Of a DNA stretch of 64,000 bases, positions 40,256 to 48,413 are shown one piece after another. The notes under the pieces were generated by a model that did no database searches, was not told the DNA's origin, and worked only from the letters and a program-made list of their open reading frames with translations. A program made the translations under genes and the position numbers. Source of the stretch: CALAED01 sp036555725 (lineage in GTDB: Bacteria; Actinomycetota; Actinomycetes; Streptosporangiales; Streptosporangiaceae); contig DATBKU010000130.1 in the NCBI GenBank assembly GCA_036555725.1, forward strand, positions 337,965 to 401,964. Reading direction: 5' to 3'. Position 1 is the stretch's first letter. Every line of letters starts with the position of its first letter.

Positions 40256-41200
40256 ATGATCACCCTCAAGGCGGTGCTCGTGGGTTCGTCGTGCATCGGC
40301 GCGCTCGCCATCGGCGGCGTCACCTACGCGACGGTCGCGAACCCGCACGCCGGACTGCGCTCGGACGAGGCGAAGCTGCCCGCAGCCCAGGCTCCGGCCG
40401 CGCCCGCGCTGCCGGCACCACCCAAGTGCCTGCCGCAGCAGGGCGCGCCCGCCCTTCCCGAGCCCGGCCAAGCGGGCCAGGCCGCGCGGCAGCAGGTGAG
40501 CAACGCGCAGCAGCAGGCCGGCAGCGCCGCCGGCAAGGTGCGGCAGGAGGCCGGTAACGCGGCGAGCAACGCGCAGCAGCAGGCGGGCAGCGCCGCCGGC
40601 AAGGTGCGGCAGGAGGCCGGCGACGTCCGGAACGCGCCGGTGACCCAGCCGCGCACCCTGCCGAAGAACGTCGCCAAGCCCGGCGTTCCCGGGACCGACT
40701 GCCTCGATGGCGTGAAGAACGCCGCGCCCGCCGAGCCCGCCGCCCCGGCCAAGCCCGAGGCGCCGCAGCTGCCGCAGCCCGCGGTCCCGTCCTGCGACTC
40801 CGTGCAGCCGGCCGTGCCCGCCGGCAGCCCGCTCGAGCGGTCGGTCATCCTGTCCCGCGGCCTCGGCCACGCGACCAAGCAGGTCAGCGTCGTCACATAC
40901 AAGTCGCAGAAGCTCTGCGCGGTCACCCAGAAGTGGGTCGGCAACGCCGGTCAGTGGCTGAAGATCGAGCGCATCAAGACTCCGGCGTACTTCGGCGTCG
41001 ACCAGGCGCGTGAGGCGCTGCGGCTGCCCGAGGGCGGCGCGCCGACGACGGTGAGCGGCCAGCGCGGCCTGACCACTCCGCTGGGCGGCGCGGTGCTGTG
41101 GTACGACCCGGAGGGCTTCGCCATGTACCTGTCCGGGAGCCCGGCCTACATGACGCAACTCCAGGACGTGGCGGCCAAGGTTCAGCAGGCCGCTCGATAG
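40256..41200 (+). CDS. Exported protein with tandem Ala/Gln-rich repeats, unknown function
   Basis: 314 residues. An uncleaved or cleaved signal (MITLKAVLVGSSCIGALAIGGVTYATVA, about 1-28) is followed by a Pro/Ala-rich linker. Two near-identical repeats (VSNAQQQAGSAAGKVRQEAGN and ASNAQQQAGSAAGKVRQEAGD in form, about 81-122) follow, then more Pro/Ala linker with scattered Cys. A folded C-terminal part has about 120 residues (SVILSRGLGHATKQVSVVTYKSQKLCAVTQKWVGNAGQW..., ending in AVLWYDPEGFAMYLSGSPAY). No family recognised. It is divergent from the deaminase and lies 92 bp upstream of a SigE-family sigma factor. Confidence 0.75.
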   Translation: MITLKAVLVGSSCIGALAIGGVTYATVANPHAGLRSDEAKLPAAQAPAAPALPAPPKCLPQQGAPALPEPGQAGQAARQQVSNAQQQAGSAAGKVRQEAGNAASNAQQQAGSAAGKVRQEAGDVRNAPVTQPRTLPKNVAKPGVPGTDCLDGVKNAAPAEPAAPAKPEAPQLPQPAVPSCDSVQPAVPAGSPLERSVILSRGLGHATKQVSVVTYKSQKLCAVTQKWVGNAGQWLKIERIKTPAYFGVDQAREALRLPEGGAPTTVSGQRGLTTPLGGAVLWYDPEGFAMYLSGSPAYMTQLQDVAAKVQQAAR

Positions 41201-41292
41201 ATGCCGGTACGGGTGGCTCCTGCGCGGGGGGCCACCCGTACCCGGTAGGTTGCAGCCCCGCAGCCCGACTCACACAGCCGAACGGGAGCACC

Positions 41293-41952
41293 TTGAGGCG
41301 CCGAGATGATGAGTCCTTCGTCGAGTTCGTGGCGGAGCGAGGAACGGCACTGCTGCGGACCGCCTCCCTGCTGTGCGCCAGCCGGGTCGATGCCGAGGAC
41401 ATCCTGCAGACCGCTTTGGAGAAGGCCTACCGGCATTGGCCGCGGCTGAGCACGGAATCGGACCCCGAGCCGTACGTGCGCCGAATCCTGGTGAACCTCA
41501 CGATCAGCCGGGCCCGCCGCTGGCGGATCCTGCGGGAGGTCAACATGTCCAGCCCGCCGGAGGTGCCGGCCATCTCCGAGACGCACACCGTCGAGTTGCG
41601 CGGCGTGCTGATGGACGAGCTGCGGCGCCTCGGCCCCCGGCAGCGGGCGGTGATCGTGCTGCGGTACTGGGAGGACCAGTCCGAGAGCGAAACGGCCCGG
41701 ATCCTCGGTTGCTCGATCGGCACCGTCAAGAGCCAGGCCGCCCGCGGGCTGGCCCGGCTCCGCGAACGACTGGAGGCCGACTCCGGCGACGGGCCTACGC
41801 CGGGAGCTTCTCCGAAAGGGACGGGAGTCGGCACAGAAGGCTCGGCGGCCGACCTACGGGGAGCCTCGTTCGGCGACGGACGGCCGGTAAGCCGGTCGGC
41901 GAGGAGCAGGCAGGCAGGGGGCCGGCACCGAAGCGTGCCGGCACGGGGATGA
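41293..41952 (+). CDS. SigE-family RNA polymerase sigma factor
   Basis: 219 residues from the TTG at 41293 with GGGAG five bases upstream. Region 2 (about 8-75) reads FVEFVAERGTALLRTASLLCASRVDAEDILQTALEKAYRHWPRL, and region 4 (about 110-160) LRRLGPRQRAVIVLRYWEDQSESETARILGCSIGTVKSQAARGLARLRERL. This matches the small actinobacterial 'SigE family' ECF factors. A Gly/Ser/Arg-rich tail of about 50 residues follows. The membrane protein 18 bp downstream is likely its regulator. Confidence 0.93.
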   Translation: MRRRDDESFVEFVAERGTALLRTASLLCASRVDAEDILQTALEKAYRHWPRLSTESDPEPYVRRILVNLTISRARRWRILREVNMSSPPEVPAISETHTVELRGVLMDELRRLGPRQRAVIVLRYWEDQSESETARILGCSIGTVKSQAARGLARLRERLEADSGDGPTPGASPKGTGVGTEGSAADLRGASFGDGRPVSRSARSRQAGGRHRSVPARG

Positions 41953-41970
41953 CCGGCGGAGGGGATACGA

Positions 41971-42702
41971 ATGGACCTAGAGAATGAGCTGAGACGGGCG
42001 ATGGCCGACCATGTCGACGGCGTATCGGCACCGGACTCGCTCGCCGCGGACGCCCAGCGCGGCTACCGCAAGAAAGTACGCGTGCGGATGGCGGTCGTCT
42101 CCGCGGCCGCCCTGGCCGTCGTCTTCGCCGCGGGAATGCCCGCCTACCACGCCTTTCGCCCCGAGCCCGTGGGAGCAGAGAAAAGCACGCCGCGACAGGC
42201 CCCGGCAGGCGCCCCGGCCCCGCCGACGCGGAAGCCGGTCGAGGAAACGGGCAGCCCGTCGCTAGGTCGGCGCGCCACGCCGATCGTGCCGCCGGCCGAG
42301 GCGGCGCCGGCGTCGCCGGGCCGGAAGGGGCACGGCGGGGTGGGCATCCGCTCGCTGCTGACGTACCTGCCGCCCGGGATGCGGCCGTCGGGCTCATGCA
42401 CATCGAGCCACGCCGGCAGCCGGACCATCACGATCTGCCGATGGACCGGCTCGGGCAAGCTCATCGAGCTCCGGCTGGTCCGCGGCCACGCGTTCGGCGG
42501 CCCGGCCGATCTCGGTTACATGCCGCCGGTGGCGACCATGGTCCGGGTCCACGACCAGCCGGCGATCCGCGGCGACTGGCCGGACTACGGCAGCCAGGTG
42601 TCGTGGGTCGAACGGCCCGACATCGGCGTCTGGGTGGGGGTGGGCCCGACGTTGGACGACCAGCTGATGCGAATAGCCGAGGGCGTGCGGGTCCCCTCCT
42701 GA
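41971..42702 (+). CDS. Single-pass membrane protein, probable partner/anti-sigma of the SigE-family factor
   Basis: 243 residues. A short cytoplasmic N-terminus (MDLENELRRAMADHVDGVSAPDSLAADAQRGYRKKVRVR) precedes one membrane helix (about 40-60), a Pro-rich linker, and an exported domain with two Cys (SGSCTSSHAGSRTITICRWT) that probably form a disulfide. There is no ZAS zinc motif, so an anti-sigma role is inferred only from the gene pair: same strand, 18 bp apart, GGAGGGG start. A perfect terminator follows at 42752. Confidence 0.75.
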   Translation: MDLENELRRAMADHVDGVSAPDSLAADAQRGYRKKVRVRMAVVSAAALAVVFAAGMPAYHAFRPEPVGAEKSTPRQAPAGAPAPPTRKPVEETGSPSLGRRATPIVPPAEAAPASPGRKGHGGVGIRSLLTYLPPGMRPSGSCTSSHAGSRTITICRWTGSGKLIELRLVRGHAFGGPADLGYMPPVATMVRVHDQPAIRGDWPDYGSQVSWVERPDIGVWVGVGPTLDDQLMRIAEGVRVPS

Positions 42703-42751
42703 ATCGGTCCCAGCCTCCGACCCGGACCGACAGCCCGCATCAGCCCCGCCC

Positions 42752-42808
42752 GGCCGCAGGGACCTCCGTTCGCCGTAACCGGTGGGCGGCGCGGAGGTCT
42801 CTGCGGCC
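42752..42808. terminator. Strong terminator behind the sigma/partner operon
   Basis: GGCCGCAGGGACCTCCG (42752-42768) pairs with CGGAGGTCTCTGCGGCC (42792-42808), 16 of 17 positions, and is followed by CTTTCTTTGC. It could also act on the opposite strand. Confidence 0.85.
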
Positions 42809-42857
42809 CTTTCTTTGCTACGGGGCCTATATATAAGGGACGCGCCTCATCCGAGAA

Positions 42858-42900
42858 ACGTCCGCACGAAGGTCTCGTGCGGACGTCTCGTGCGGACGCG
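42858..42900. terminator. Hairpin behind the aminotransferase gene, with a third half-site
   Basis: ACGTCCGCACGA (42858-42869) and TCGTGCGGACGT (42875-42886) are perfect 12-bp arms around AGGTC. A further CTCGTGCGGACGCG follows at 42887-42900, so either of two arms could pair with the first. It lies 18 bp from the stop of the convergent aminotransferase gene and would terminate it. Confidence 0.65.
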
Positions 42901-42918
42901 CCCACAGCGGCCGGGGCG

Positions 42919-44118
42919 TCAGCTCGCCTCGGAGAGCAGCTTGGCGACGCGGCCCACGCCTTCGGCGAGGTCTTCGTCGCCGAGCGCGTACGACAGCCGG
43001 AAGTAGCCGGGCGTGCCGAATGCCTCGCCCGGCACCAGGGCCACCTCGGCCTCCTCCAGGATCACCTCGGCGAGCTCCACCGAGGTCCGCGGCCGACGGC
43101 CGCGCAGCTCCTTGCCGAGCAGGGCCTTCACCGACGGGTACGCGTAGAAGGCGCCCTTCGGCTCGGGGCAGACCACGCCGGGGATCTCGTTGAGCATCCG
43201 GACGATCGTCTGCCGCCGCCGGTCGAAGGCGGTGCGCATCTCGGCGACGGCCGACAGGTCGCCGGAGACGGCCGCGAGGGCCGCCGCCTGCGCGATGTTG
43301 CACACGTTGGACGTGGCGTGCGACTGGAGGTTCTGCGCCGCCTTGACCACGTCGTGCGGGCCGATCAGCCAGCCCACCCGCCAGCCCGTCATGGCATAGG
43401 TCTTGGCCACCCCGTTGACCACGATCGTGCGGTCGGCCAGCGACGGCACCTCGACCGGCATCGAGGAGAACTCGGCGCCGCCGTACACCAAGTGCTCGTA
43501 GATCTCGTCGGTGACAACCCACAGCCCCCGTTCATCGGCCCAGCGCCCGATCGCCGCCACCTGCTCGCGCGTGTAGACCGCGCCGGTCGGGTTGGACGGC
43601 GAGACGAACAACAGCACCTTCGTACGATCGGTGCGCGCGGCCTCGAGCTGCTCGATGGTGGCCAGGTAACCGGTGGACTCATCGGTCGGCACGTCGACCG
43701 GAACTCCGCCGGCCAGCTTGATCGACTCCGGATAGGTGGTCCAGTACGGTGTCGGCACCAGCACCTCGTCACCCGGGTCGAGCAGCGCCGCGAACGCCTC
43801 GTACACGGCCTGCTTGCCGCCGTTGGTGATCAGCACCTGCGCCGCGTCGACCTCGTAGCCGGAGTCGCGCCGGGTCTTCTGGGCGACCGCGGTGCGCACC
43901 TCGGGCAGCCCGCCCGCCGGGGTGTACTTGTGGAACTTCGGCACGCGGCACGCTTCGATCGCCGCCGCCACGATGTAATCGGGGGTGGGGAAGTCGGGCT
44001 CGCCCGCACCGAACCCGATGACCGGCCGGCCCGCGGCTTTCAGGGCCTTGGCCTTGGCGTCGACGGCCAGCGTGGCGGACTCGGAGATGGCGGCGATGCG
44101 CGCGGAGATTCGGCTCAT
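42919..44118 (-). CDS. aspC: Pyridoxal-phosphate aspartate aminotransferase, class I
   Basis: 399 residues from the ATG at 44118. Fold-type I landmarks include VIGFGAGEPDFPTPDYI near 33-49, YTPAGGLPEVR near 72-82, NPTGAVY (substrate loop), and the PLP lysine in VVNGVAKTYAMTGWRVGWLIG at about 240. Near the end is the substrate-carboxylate Arg in YFRLSYALG. It interconverts aspartate and 2-oxoglutarate with oxaloacetate and glutamate. The gene lies just upstream of tRNA-Trp/secE/nusG on the opposite strand, as in many actinobacteria. Confidence 0.94.
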   Translation of the reverse strand: MSRISARIAAISESATLAVDAKAKALKAAGRPVIGFGAGEPDFPTPDYIVAAAIEACRVPKFHKYTPAGGLPEVRTAVAQKTRRDSGYEVDAAQVLITNGGKQAVYEAFAALLDPGDEVLVPTPYWTTYPESIKLAGGVPVDVPTDESTGYLATIEQLEAARTDRTKVLLFVSPSNPTGAVYTREQVAAIGRWADERGLWVVTDEIYEHLVYGGAEFSSMPVEVPSLADRTIVVNGVAKTYAMTGWRVGWLIGPHDVVKAAQNLQSHATSNVCNIAQAAALAAVSGDLSAVAEMRTAFDRRRQTIVRMLNEIPGVVCPEPKGAFYAYPSVKALLGKELRGRRPRTSVELAEVILEEAEVALVPGEAFGTPGYFRLSYALGDEDLAEGVGRVAKLLSEAS

Positions 44119-44323
44119 GGTGTCATCGTCGCAGATCGTGACCGGCGAGTTCACGCGGATAAGCCCGCGCCCGGCCACCGGCCCCGGGTGCCTCGGCGGC
44201 GCCGGAAACGGCCTGGTATCGGGCTGGTTCGACGTTCAGGCTGTTCGCCACGTACACTCCTTCTCCTAGTGATGCGTTGTCCGGCCGCGGCGGCTACCGT
44301 GGACGGCGAAGAGTCACGCGCTT

Positions 44324-44397
44324 AGGGCAGTAGCTCAATTGGCCAGAGTCCCGGTCTCCAAAACCGGTGGTTGGGGGTTCGAGTCCCTCCTGCCCTG
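44324..44397 (+). tRNA. tRNA-Trp (anticodon CCA)
   Basis: 74 nt, no encoded CCA end. AGGGCAG pairs with CTGCCCT, the loop CTCCAAA carries CCA at 44358-44360, and the discriminator is G. It precedes secE and nusG by about 100 bp, a conserved actinobacterial order. Confidence 0.97.
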
Positions 44398-44493
44398 CGA
44401 GTGCGGTACGCGCACGATGTCATGTGTCTGAGCGTGAGCACGTTCGAGACCGCGCAGCGGTGGACACGACCGATGAAGTGAACGGCGGCACAG

Positions 44494-44736
44494 ATGGCGA
44501 CTGGGACCGACAGCAAGCCCGCGAAAGAGGACAAGGGAAAGCCACGGCGCAGGTGGCCCAACCCGTTCCTCTTCGTGCGGCAGGTCATCGCTGAGCTGCG
44601 CAAGGTCATCTGGCCGACCCGCAAGCAACTCATCAACTACACGACCGTGACCCTGATCTTCGTGCTTATCATGGTCGCGATCGTTTCCGCGATCGACTAT
44701 GGGCTGACGAAGGCGGTTTTCGCGGTCTTCACCTAA
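44494..44736 (+). CDS. secE: Preprotein translocase subunit SecE
   Basis: 80 residues. A basic, charged N-terminus (KPAKEDKGKPRRRW) precedes the amphipathic helix NPFLFVRQVIAELRKVIWPTRKQLINYTTVTLIFVLIMVAIVSAIDYGL, the SecE core with a single membrane helix. It clamps the two halves of SecY. Lies 59 bp upstream of nusG. Confidence 0.96.
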   Translation: MATGTDSKPAKEDKGKPRRRWPNPFLFVRQVIAELRKVIWPTRKQLINYTTVTLIFVLIMVAIVSAIDYGLTKAVFAVFT

Positions 44737-44795
44737 CGGCGTACCGCCGCCCGTTCCACCCACCCCAAGACAGTCGCACGAGAGAGAGTTACACC

Positions 44796-45596
44796 GTGTC
44801 CGAGTCCCCAGAGCCCCGCGACGAGGCCCTCGAGGAGGCCGAGTCGTCGGAGCAGGCGGCCGTGCCAGAGACCGAGGAGGTCTCGACGGACTTCGCCGGC
44901 CAGGCGGAGGAGGAGACGGCGGAGGCCGACGAGAAGGTTGAGGACGCCGAGACGGCGGAGGCCGACGAGAAGCTCGAGGACGCCGAGCTCAACGGCGCGG
45001 CCGAGATCGAGGTCGACCCGCTGGCGGAGTTCAAGAACCAGCTGCGGCTGCAGCCCGGCGAGTGGTACGTCGTGCACTCCTACGCCGGCTACGAGAACCG
45101 GGTGAAGACCAACATCGAGACCCGCACGCAGTCCCTCAACATGGAGGACTACATCTTCCAGGTCGAGGTGCCGCAGCACGAGGTCACCGAGGTCAAGGGC
45201 GGCAAGCGGCAGAAGGTCAACGAGAAGGTCCTGCCGGGCTACATCCTCGTCCGCATGGAGCTCACCGACGAGTCGTGGGCCGCGGTGCGCAACACCCCCG
45301 GGGTCACCGGGTTCGTGGGGCTGTCCAGCACGCCGTCGCCGCTGAGCCTGCAGGAGGTCGCCAACCTGCTCGCGCCGGAGCCGGAAGAGCAGGCTAAGGC
45401 GACCGAGCAGGCCAAGGCGGCGACCGTCGACTTCGAGGTCGGCGAGTCCGTCACGGTCATGGACGGCCCGTTCGCGACGCTGCCCGCCACCGTCAACGAG
45501 ATCAACGCCGATACCCAGAAGCTCAAGGTGCTGGTCTCGATCTTCGGCCGGGAGACCCCGGTCGAGCTGTCGTTCACCCAGGTCGCCAAGATCTAA
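44796..45596 (+). CDS. nusG: Transcription termination/antitermination protein NusG
   Basis: 266 residues from a GTG. An acidic N-terminal extension of about 75 residues (EEAESSEQAAVPETEE, with a duplicated AEADEKxEDAE unit) precedes the NGN domain (PGEWYVVHSYAGYENRVKTNIETRTQSLNMEDYIFQVEVP) and the KOW domain (VGESVTVMDGPFATLPATVNEINADTQKLKVLVSIFGRETPVELSFTQVAKI). Such acidic extensions are usual in actinobacterial NusG. It couples RNA polymerase pausing, Rho and the ribosome. Confidence 0.96.
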   Translation: MSESPEPRDEALEEAESSEQAAVPETEEVSTDFAGQAEEETAEADEKVEDAETAEADEKLEDAELNGAAEIEVDPLAEFKNQLRLQPGEWYVVHSYAGYENRVKTNIETRTQSLNMEDYIFQVEVPQHEVTEVKGGKRQKVNEKVLPGYILVRMELTDESWAAVRNTPGVTGFVGLSSTPSPLSLQEVANLLAPEPEEQAKATEQAKAATVDFEVGESVTVMDGPFATLPATVNEINADTQKLKVLVSIFGRETPVELSFTQVAKI

Positions 45597-45640
45597 CGGA
45601 TATCCTTCATACAGACGTCCCCGGTAGCGGGGCCGGCTCC

Positions 45641-45687
45641 AACACCGTGGTCTACGTTCCAGCCACGGTGTTGCCCGTGAATACGGG
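45641..45687 (+). promoter_or_regulatory. Structured leader upstream of rplK
   Basis: AACACCGTGG (45641-45650) pairs perfectly with CCACGGTGTT (45663-45672), followed by CCCGTGAATACGGG (45674-45687). L1 is known to repress rplKA by binding the leader or early mRNA, so this may be the autoregulatory site (inference). A terminator role is less likely because no T-run follows. Confidence 0.45.
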
Positions 45688-45732
45688 AGTAGGAGCCACA
45701 GCACAACAGGAACACAAAGGATTCGCGAAGGC

Positions 45733-46161
45733 ATGCCTCCGAGGAAGAAAGTCGCCGCCGTCGTCAAGGTCCAGCTGCAGGCCGGCCAGGCGACGCCCGC
45801 GCCGCCGGTGGGTACCGCGCTCGGCCCCCACGGCGTCAACATCATGGACTTCTGCAAGCAGTACAACGCTGCCACGGAGTCCCAGCGCGGCAATGTCATC
45901 CCCGTAGAGATCACCATCTACGAGGACCGTTCGTTCACCTTTATCACCAAGACCCCGCCGGCCGCGCAGCTGCTCCTCAAGGCCGCGGGCGTCGAGAAGG
46001 GCAGCGGCACGCCGCACACCGTCAAGGTCGGCTCGGTCACCCGCGATCAGGTCCGCGAGATCGCGCAGACCAAGATGCCCGACCTCAACGCCAACGACCT
46101 CGACGCCGCCGAGAAGATCGTCGCCGGCACCGCCCGTTCGATGGGCATCGAGGTCAAGTAA
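45733..46161 (+). CDS. rplK: 50S ribosomal protein L11
   Basis: 142 residues, standard length. The N-terminal KVAAVVKVQLQAGQATPAPPVGTALGPHGVNIMDFCKQYNAAT and C-terminal DQVREIAQTKMPDLNANDLDAAEKIVAGTARSMGIEV are canonical. It binds 23S rRNA at the GTPase-associated centre with L10. AAAGGATT gives a modest ribosome site. Confidence 0.97.
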   Translation: MPPRKKVAAVVKVQLQAGQATPAPPVGTALGPHGVNIMDFCKQYNAATESQRGNVIPVEITIYEDRSFTFITKTPPAAQLLLKAAGVEKGSGTPHTVKVGSVTRDQVREIAQTKMPDLNANDLDAAEKIVAGTARSMGIEVK

Positions 46162-46257
46162 GACGCCTGGTAGCGTCCGCAGGTCGTCGGGCCGCGGGCG
46201 CGACGACAAGAAACCGTGGGAGGGCCACGCGCGGCCCCGAGACCACAAGGAGAATTC

Positions 46258-46980
46258 ATGAAGCGCAGCAAGAGCTACCGCGAGGCCGATCAGACGATCG
46301 ACCGCACCCGTCTGTACTCCCCGGCCGAGGCGACCCGGCTGGCCAAGCAGACGTCGACGACCAAGTTCGACGCGACCGTCGAGGTCGCGCTGCGGCTCGG
46401 CGTCGACCCCCGCAAGGCCGACCAGATGGTCCGCGGCACCGTCAACCTGCCGCACGGCACCGGTAAGACGGCCCGCGTCCTGGTCTTCGCCGGGGGCGCC
46501 AAGGCCGACGAGGCGCGAGAGGCAGGGGCCGACTTCGTCGGGTCCGACGACCTGATCGAGCGGATCCAGGGCGGCTTCCTCGACTTCGACGCCGTCGTCG
46601 CCACCCCGGACATGATGGGCAAGGTCGGCCGGCTCGGCCGGGTGCTCGGCCCGCGCGGCCTCATGCCGAACCCGAAGACCGGCACGGTCACCAACGACGT
46701 GGGCAAGGCCGTCAGCGACATCAAGGGCGGCAAGATCGAGTTCCGTGTCGACCGGCACGCGAACCTGCATTTCATCATCGGCAAGACGTCCTTCGGCGAG
46801 CGGCAGCTCGTGGAGAACTACAGCGCCGCGCTCGAGGAGATCCTGCGGCTCAAGCCGTCGGCAGCCAAGGGCCGGTACATCAAGAAGGCCACCATCGCCA
46901 CGTCGATGGGCCCCGGCATCCCGGTCGACCCCAACCAGACCCGCAACCTCACGGCCGACGTCGAGGCGGCCGCCAGCTAA
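46258..46980 (+). CDS. rplA: 50S ribosomal protein L1
   Basis: 240 residues from the ATG at 46258 with AAGGAGAA upstream. The L1 core is clear: VEVALRLGVDPRKADQMVRGTVNLPHGTGKTARVLVFA and GKVGRLGRVLGPRGLMPNPKTGTV. It forms the L1 stalk and is expected to repress its own operon. It ends 13 bp before a 12-bp terminator stem. Confidence 0.97.
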   Translation: MKRSKSYREADQTIDRTRLYSPAEATRLAKQTSTTKFDATVEVALRLGVDPRKADQMVRGTVNLPHGTGKTARVLVFAGGAKADEAREAGADFVGSDDLIERIQGGFLDFDAVVATPDMMGKVGRLGRVLGPRGLMPNPKTGTVTNDVGKAVSDIKGGKIEFRVDRHANLHFIIGKTSFGERQLVENYSAALEEILRLKPSAAKGRYIKKATIATSMGPGIPVDPNQTRNLTADVEAAAS

Positions 46981-46993
46981 CCTGCCCGCTCGA

Positions 46994-47032
46994 CGAGAGG
47001 CGCCCTGGCCGGCAGGCCTTGGGCGCCTCTCG
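46994..47032 (+). terminator. Terminator of the rplK-rplA operon
   Basis: CGAGAGGCGCCC (46994-47005) and GGGCGCCTCTCG (47021-47032) form a perfect 12-bp stem with a 15-nt loop just after rplA. Confidence 0.85.
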
Positions 47033-47199
47033 GCTATCCGGCCTCGACACCAGCCCCGTACGACCTTGGGGTCATAACAGGTGTGGCCGGATTGGTACCA
47101 GCGGGGGATGCCCCGCAGAGGGGGTCGAACCAGACTGAGAGCCATCACGTCCAAATACCAACGGCAGTCACGATCAAATACCCGGGAGGAATCCTTCTA

Positions 47200-48042
47200 A
47201 TGAGCCGTCGATTCGCCGCGGGCACCGCGGTGGGCGCCACCCTCGTGCTAACTCTCACCGGCTGTCTCGGTGATTCTGGGAGCGGCTCGGCCGGCAGCGG
47301 CGTCCAGCTGACCGCCGCCCAGGTCCTCGAGAAGGCCTCCCAGAAGACCAGCGCCGTCGAGACGTACGCGGCCGACCTGACCATGAACGTAGGCACCCCC
47401 GAGGGCGCCATGGACATGCATGGGACGGCGCGATTCCGTACGAAGCCGAGCACGGCCTTCACCATGACCATTGACAAGATGACCGTGGGCGGCCGGTCGC
47501 TGCCGACCAGCTCGATCCAGATGATCTACCTCGACAAGGTCATCTACGTAAAGATGCCGCAGCTCACGCAGGCCAGCAGCACGGCCAAGCCGTGGGTCAA
47601 GGTCGACCTGACCCAGGCGGGCCAGCAGGCGGGCCTCAACCTCGACTCCCTCCTCAACTCCTCGAAGCAGGCCGACCCGGCCGAGCAGACCAAGATGTTC
47701 ACCGCGTCCAAGGACGTCCGCGAGGTCGGCAAGGAGACCATCGACGGCGTCAAGACGACCCACTACACCGGATCGATCACCGTCGCCGAGGCCATGGGCA
47801 AGCTCGACGCCCAGACGCGTCAACAGCTGCAGAAGATCTACAACCAGATCGGCGCCACCAAGATCAACTTCGACCTGTGGGCCGACAGCCAGCAGCTGCC
47901 GCGCAAGCTGTCCACCAAGGTCAACGTGCAGCAGGGCACCATGACGAGCACCATCGTCTACCGTGACTACGGCAAGCCGGTGTCCGTCTCCGCGCCGCCC
48001 GCCGACCAGGTGGGCGACCTCCAGGGGCTGACCGGCCACTAA
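47200..48042 (+). CDS. LppX/LprAFG-like lipoprotein
   Basis: 280 residues from the ATG at 47200 with GGGAGGA upstream. The signal ends in a lipobox, LTGC (Cys22), so it is anchored by lipid to the outer face of the membrane. The mature part has the LppX/LprG pattern: LTAAQVLEKASQKTSAVETYAADLTMNV, the DKVIYVKMPQ strand and INFDLWADSQQLPRKLSTKVNV. Mycobacterial relatives carry lipids across the envelope in a large hydrophobic pocket. It has its own terminators on both sides (46994 and 48065) and sits between rplA and rplJ. Together with the mce operon downstream it suggests lipid traffic clustered in this locus. Confidence 0.9.
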   Translation: MSRRFAAGTAVGATLVLTLTGCLGDSGSGSAGSGVQLTAAQVLEKASQKTSAVETYAADLTMNVGTPEGAMDMHGTARFRTKPSTAFTMTIDKMTVGGRSLPTSSIQMIYLDKVIYVKMPQLTQASSTAKPWVKVDLTQAGQQAGLNLDSLLNSSKQADPAEQTKMFTASKDVREVGKETIDGVKTTHYTGSITVAEAMGKLDAQTRQQLQKIYNQIGATKINFDLWADSQQLPRKLSTKVNVQQGTMTSTIVYRDYGKPVSVSAPPADQVGDLQGLTGH

Positions 48043-48064
48043 GCCCACTGACCACTACGTTCCG

Positions 48065-48092
48065 GCCCGTACGACACGTTTCGTACGGGCCG
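48065..48092 (+). terminator. Terminator of the lipoprotein gene
   Basis: GGCCCGTACGA (48065-48075) and TCGTACGGGCC (48082-48092) form a perfect 11-bp stem with loop CACGTT, followed by GTTTCGT. Confidence 0.85.
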
Positions 48093-48239
48093 TTTCGTAT
48101 GACGGCAATGAGATCGGAGATGGCCCCTCTCGCGAACGCTCCGCGGCCTGCCCGCGGGGCGTCGCGAGTCGTACCCACAGCGCCGGATTTGGCGGCACGG
48201 CGGCCGACCGCGTACTCTATGGCCTGCCGAAGACCGCCG

Positions 48240-48373
48240 GTCGTCGCCTGAACAGGTGACCGAAGGTCCGTGACGTACTCGCGGGCGACCTGCGCAGGTG
48301 AAGCTGAGAGCTTTCACGTGGCCGCCCGCCATGTGCCCAAAGCCCCGGAGCGCCTGCGCCGGGGCTGTTTCGT
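48240..48373 (+). ncRNA. L10 leader/attenuator of rplJ-rplL
   Basis: The 371-bp gap before rplJ includes a GC-rich, structured stretch from about 48240. It ends in AGCCCCGG (48341-48348) and CCGGGGCT (48359-48366) followed by GTTTCGTG, an attenuator-like terminator 40 bp before rplJ. In bacteria L10(L12)4 binds this leader to repress its own synthesis. The bounds are approximate; the individual kink-turn bases were not verified. Confidence 0.65.
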
Positions 48374-48413
48374 GTGTACGGGACGTACCACCGGCGCATA
48401 GGGAAGGAGGCCC

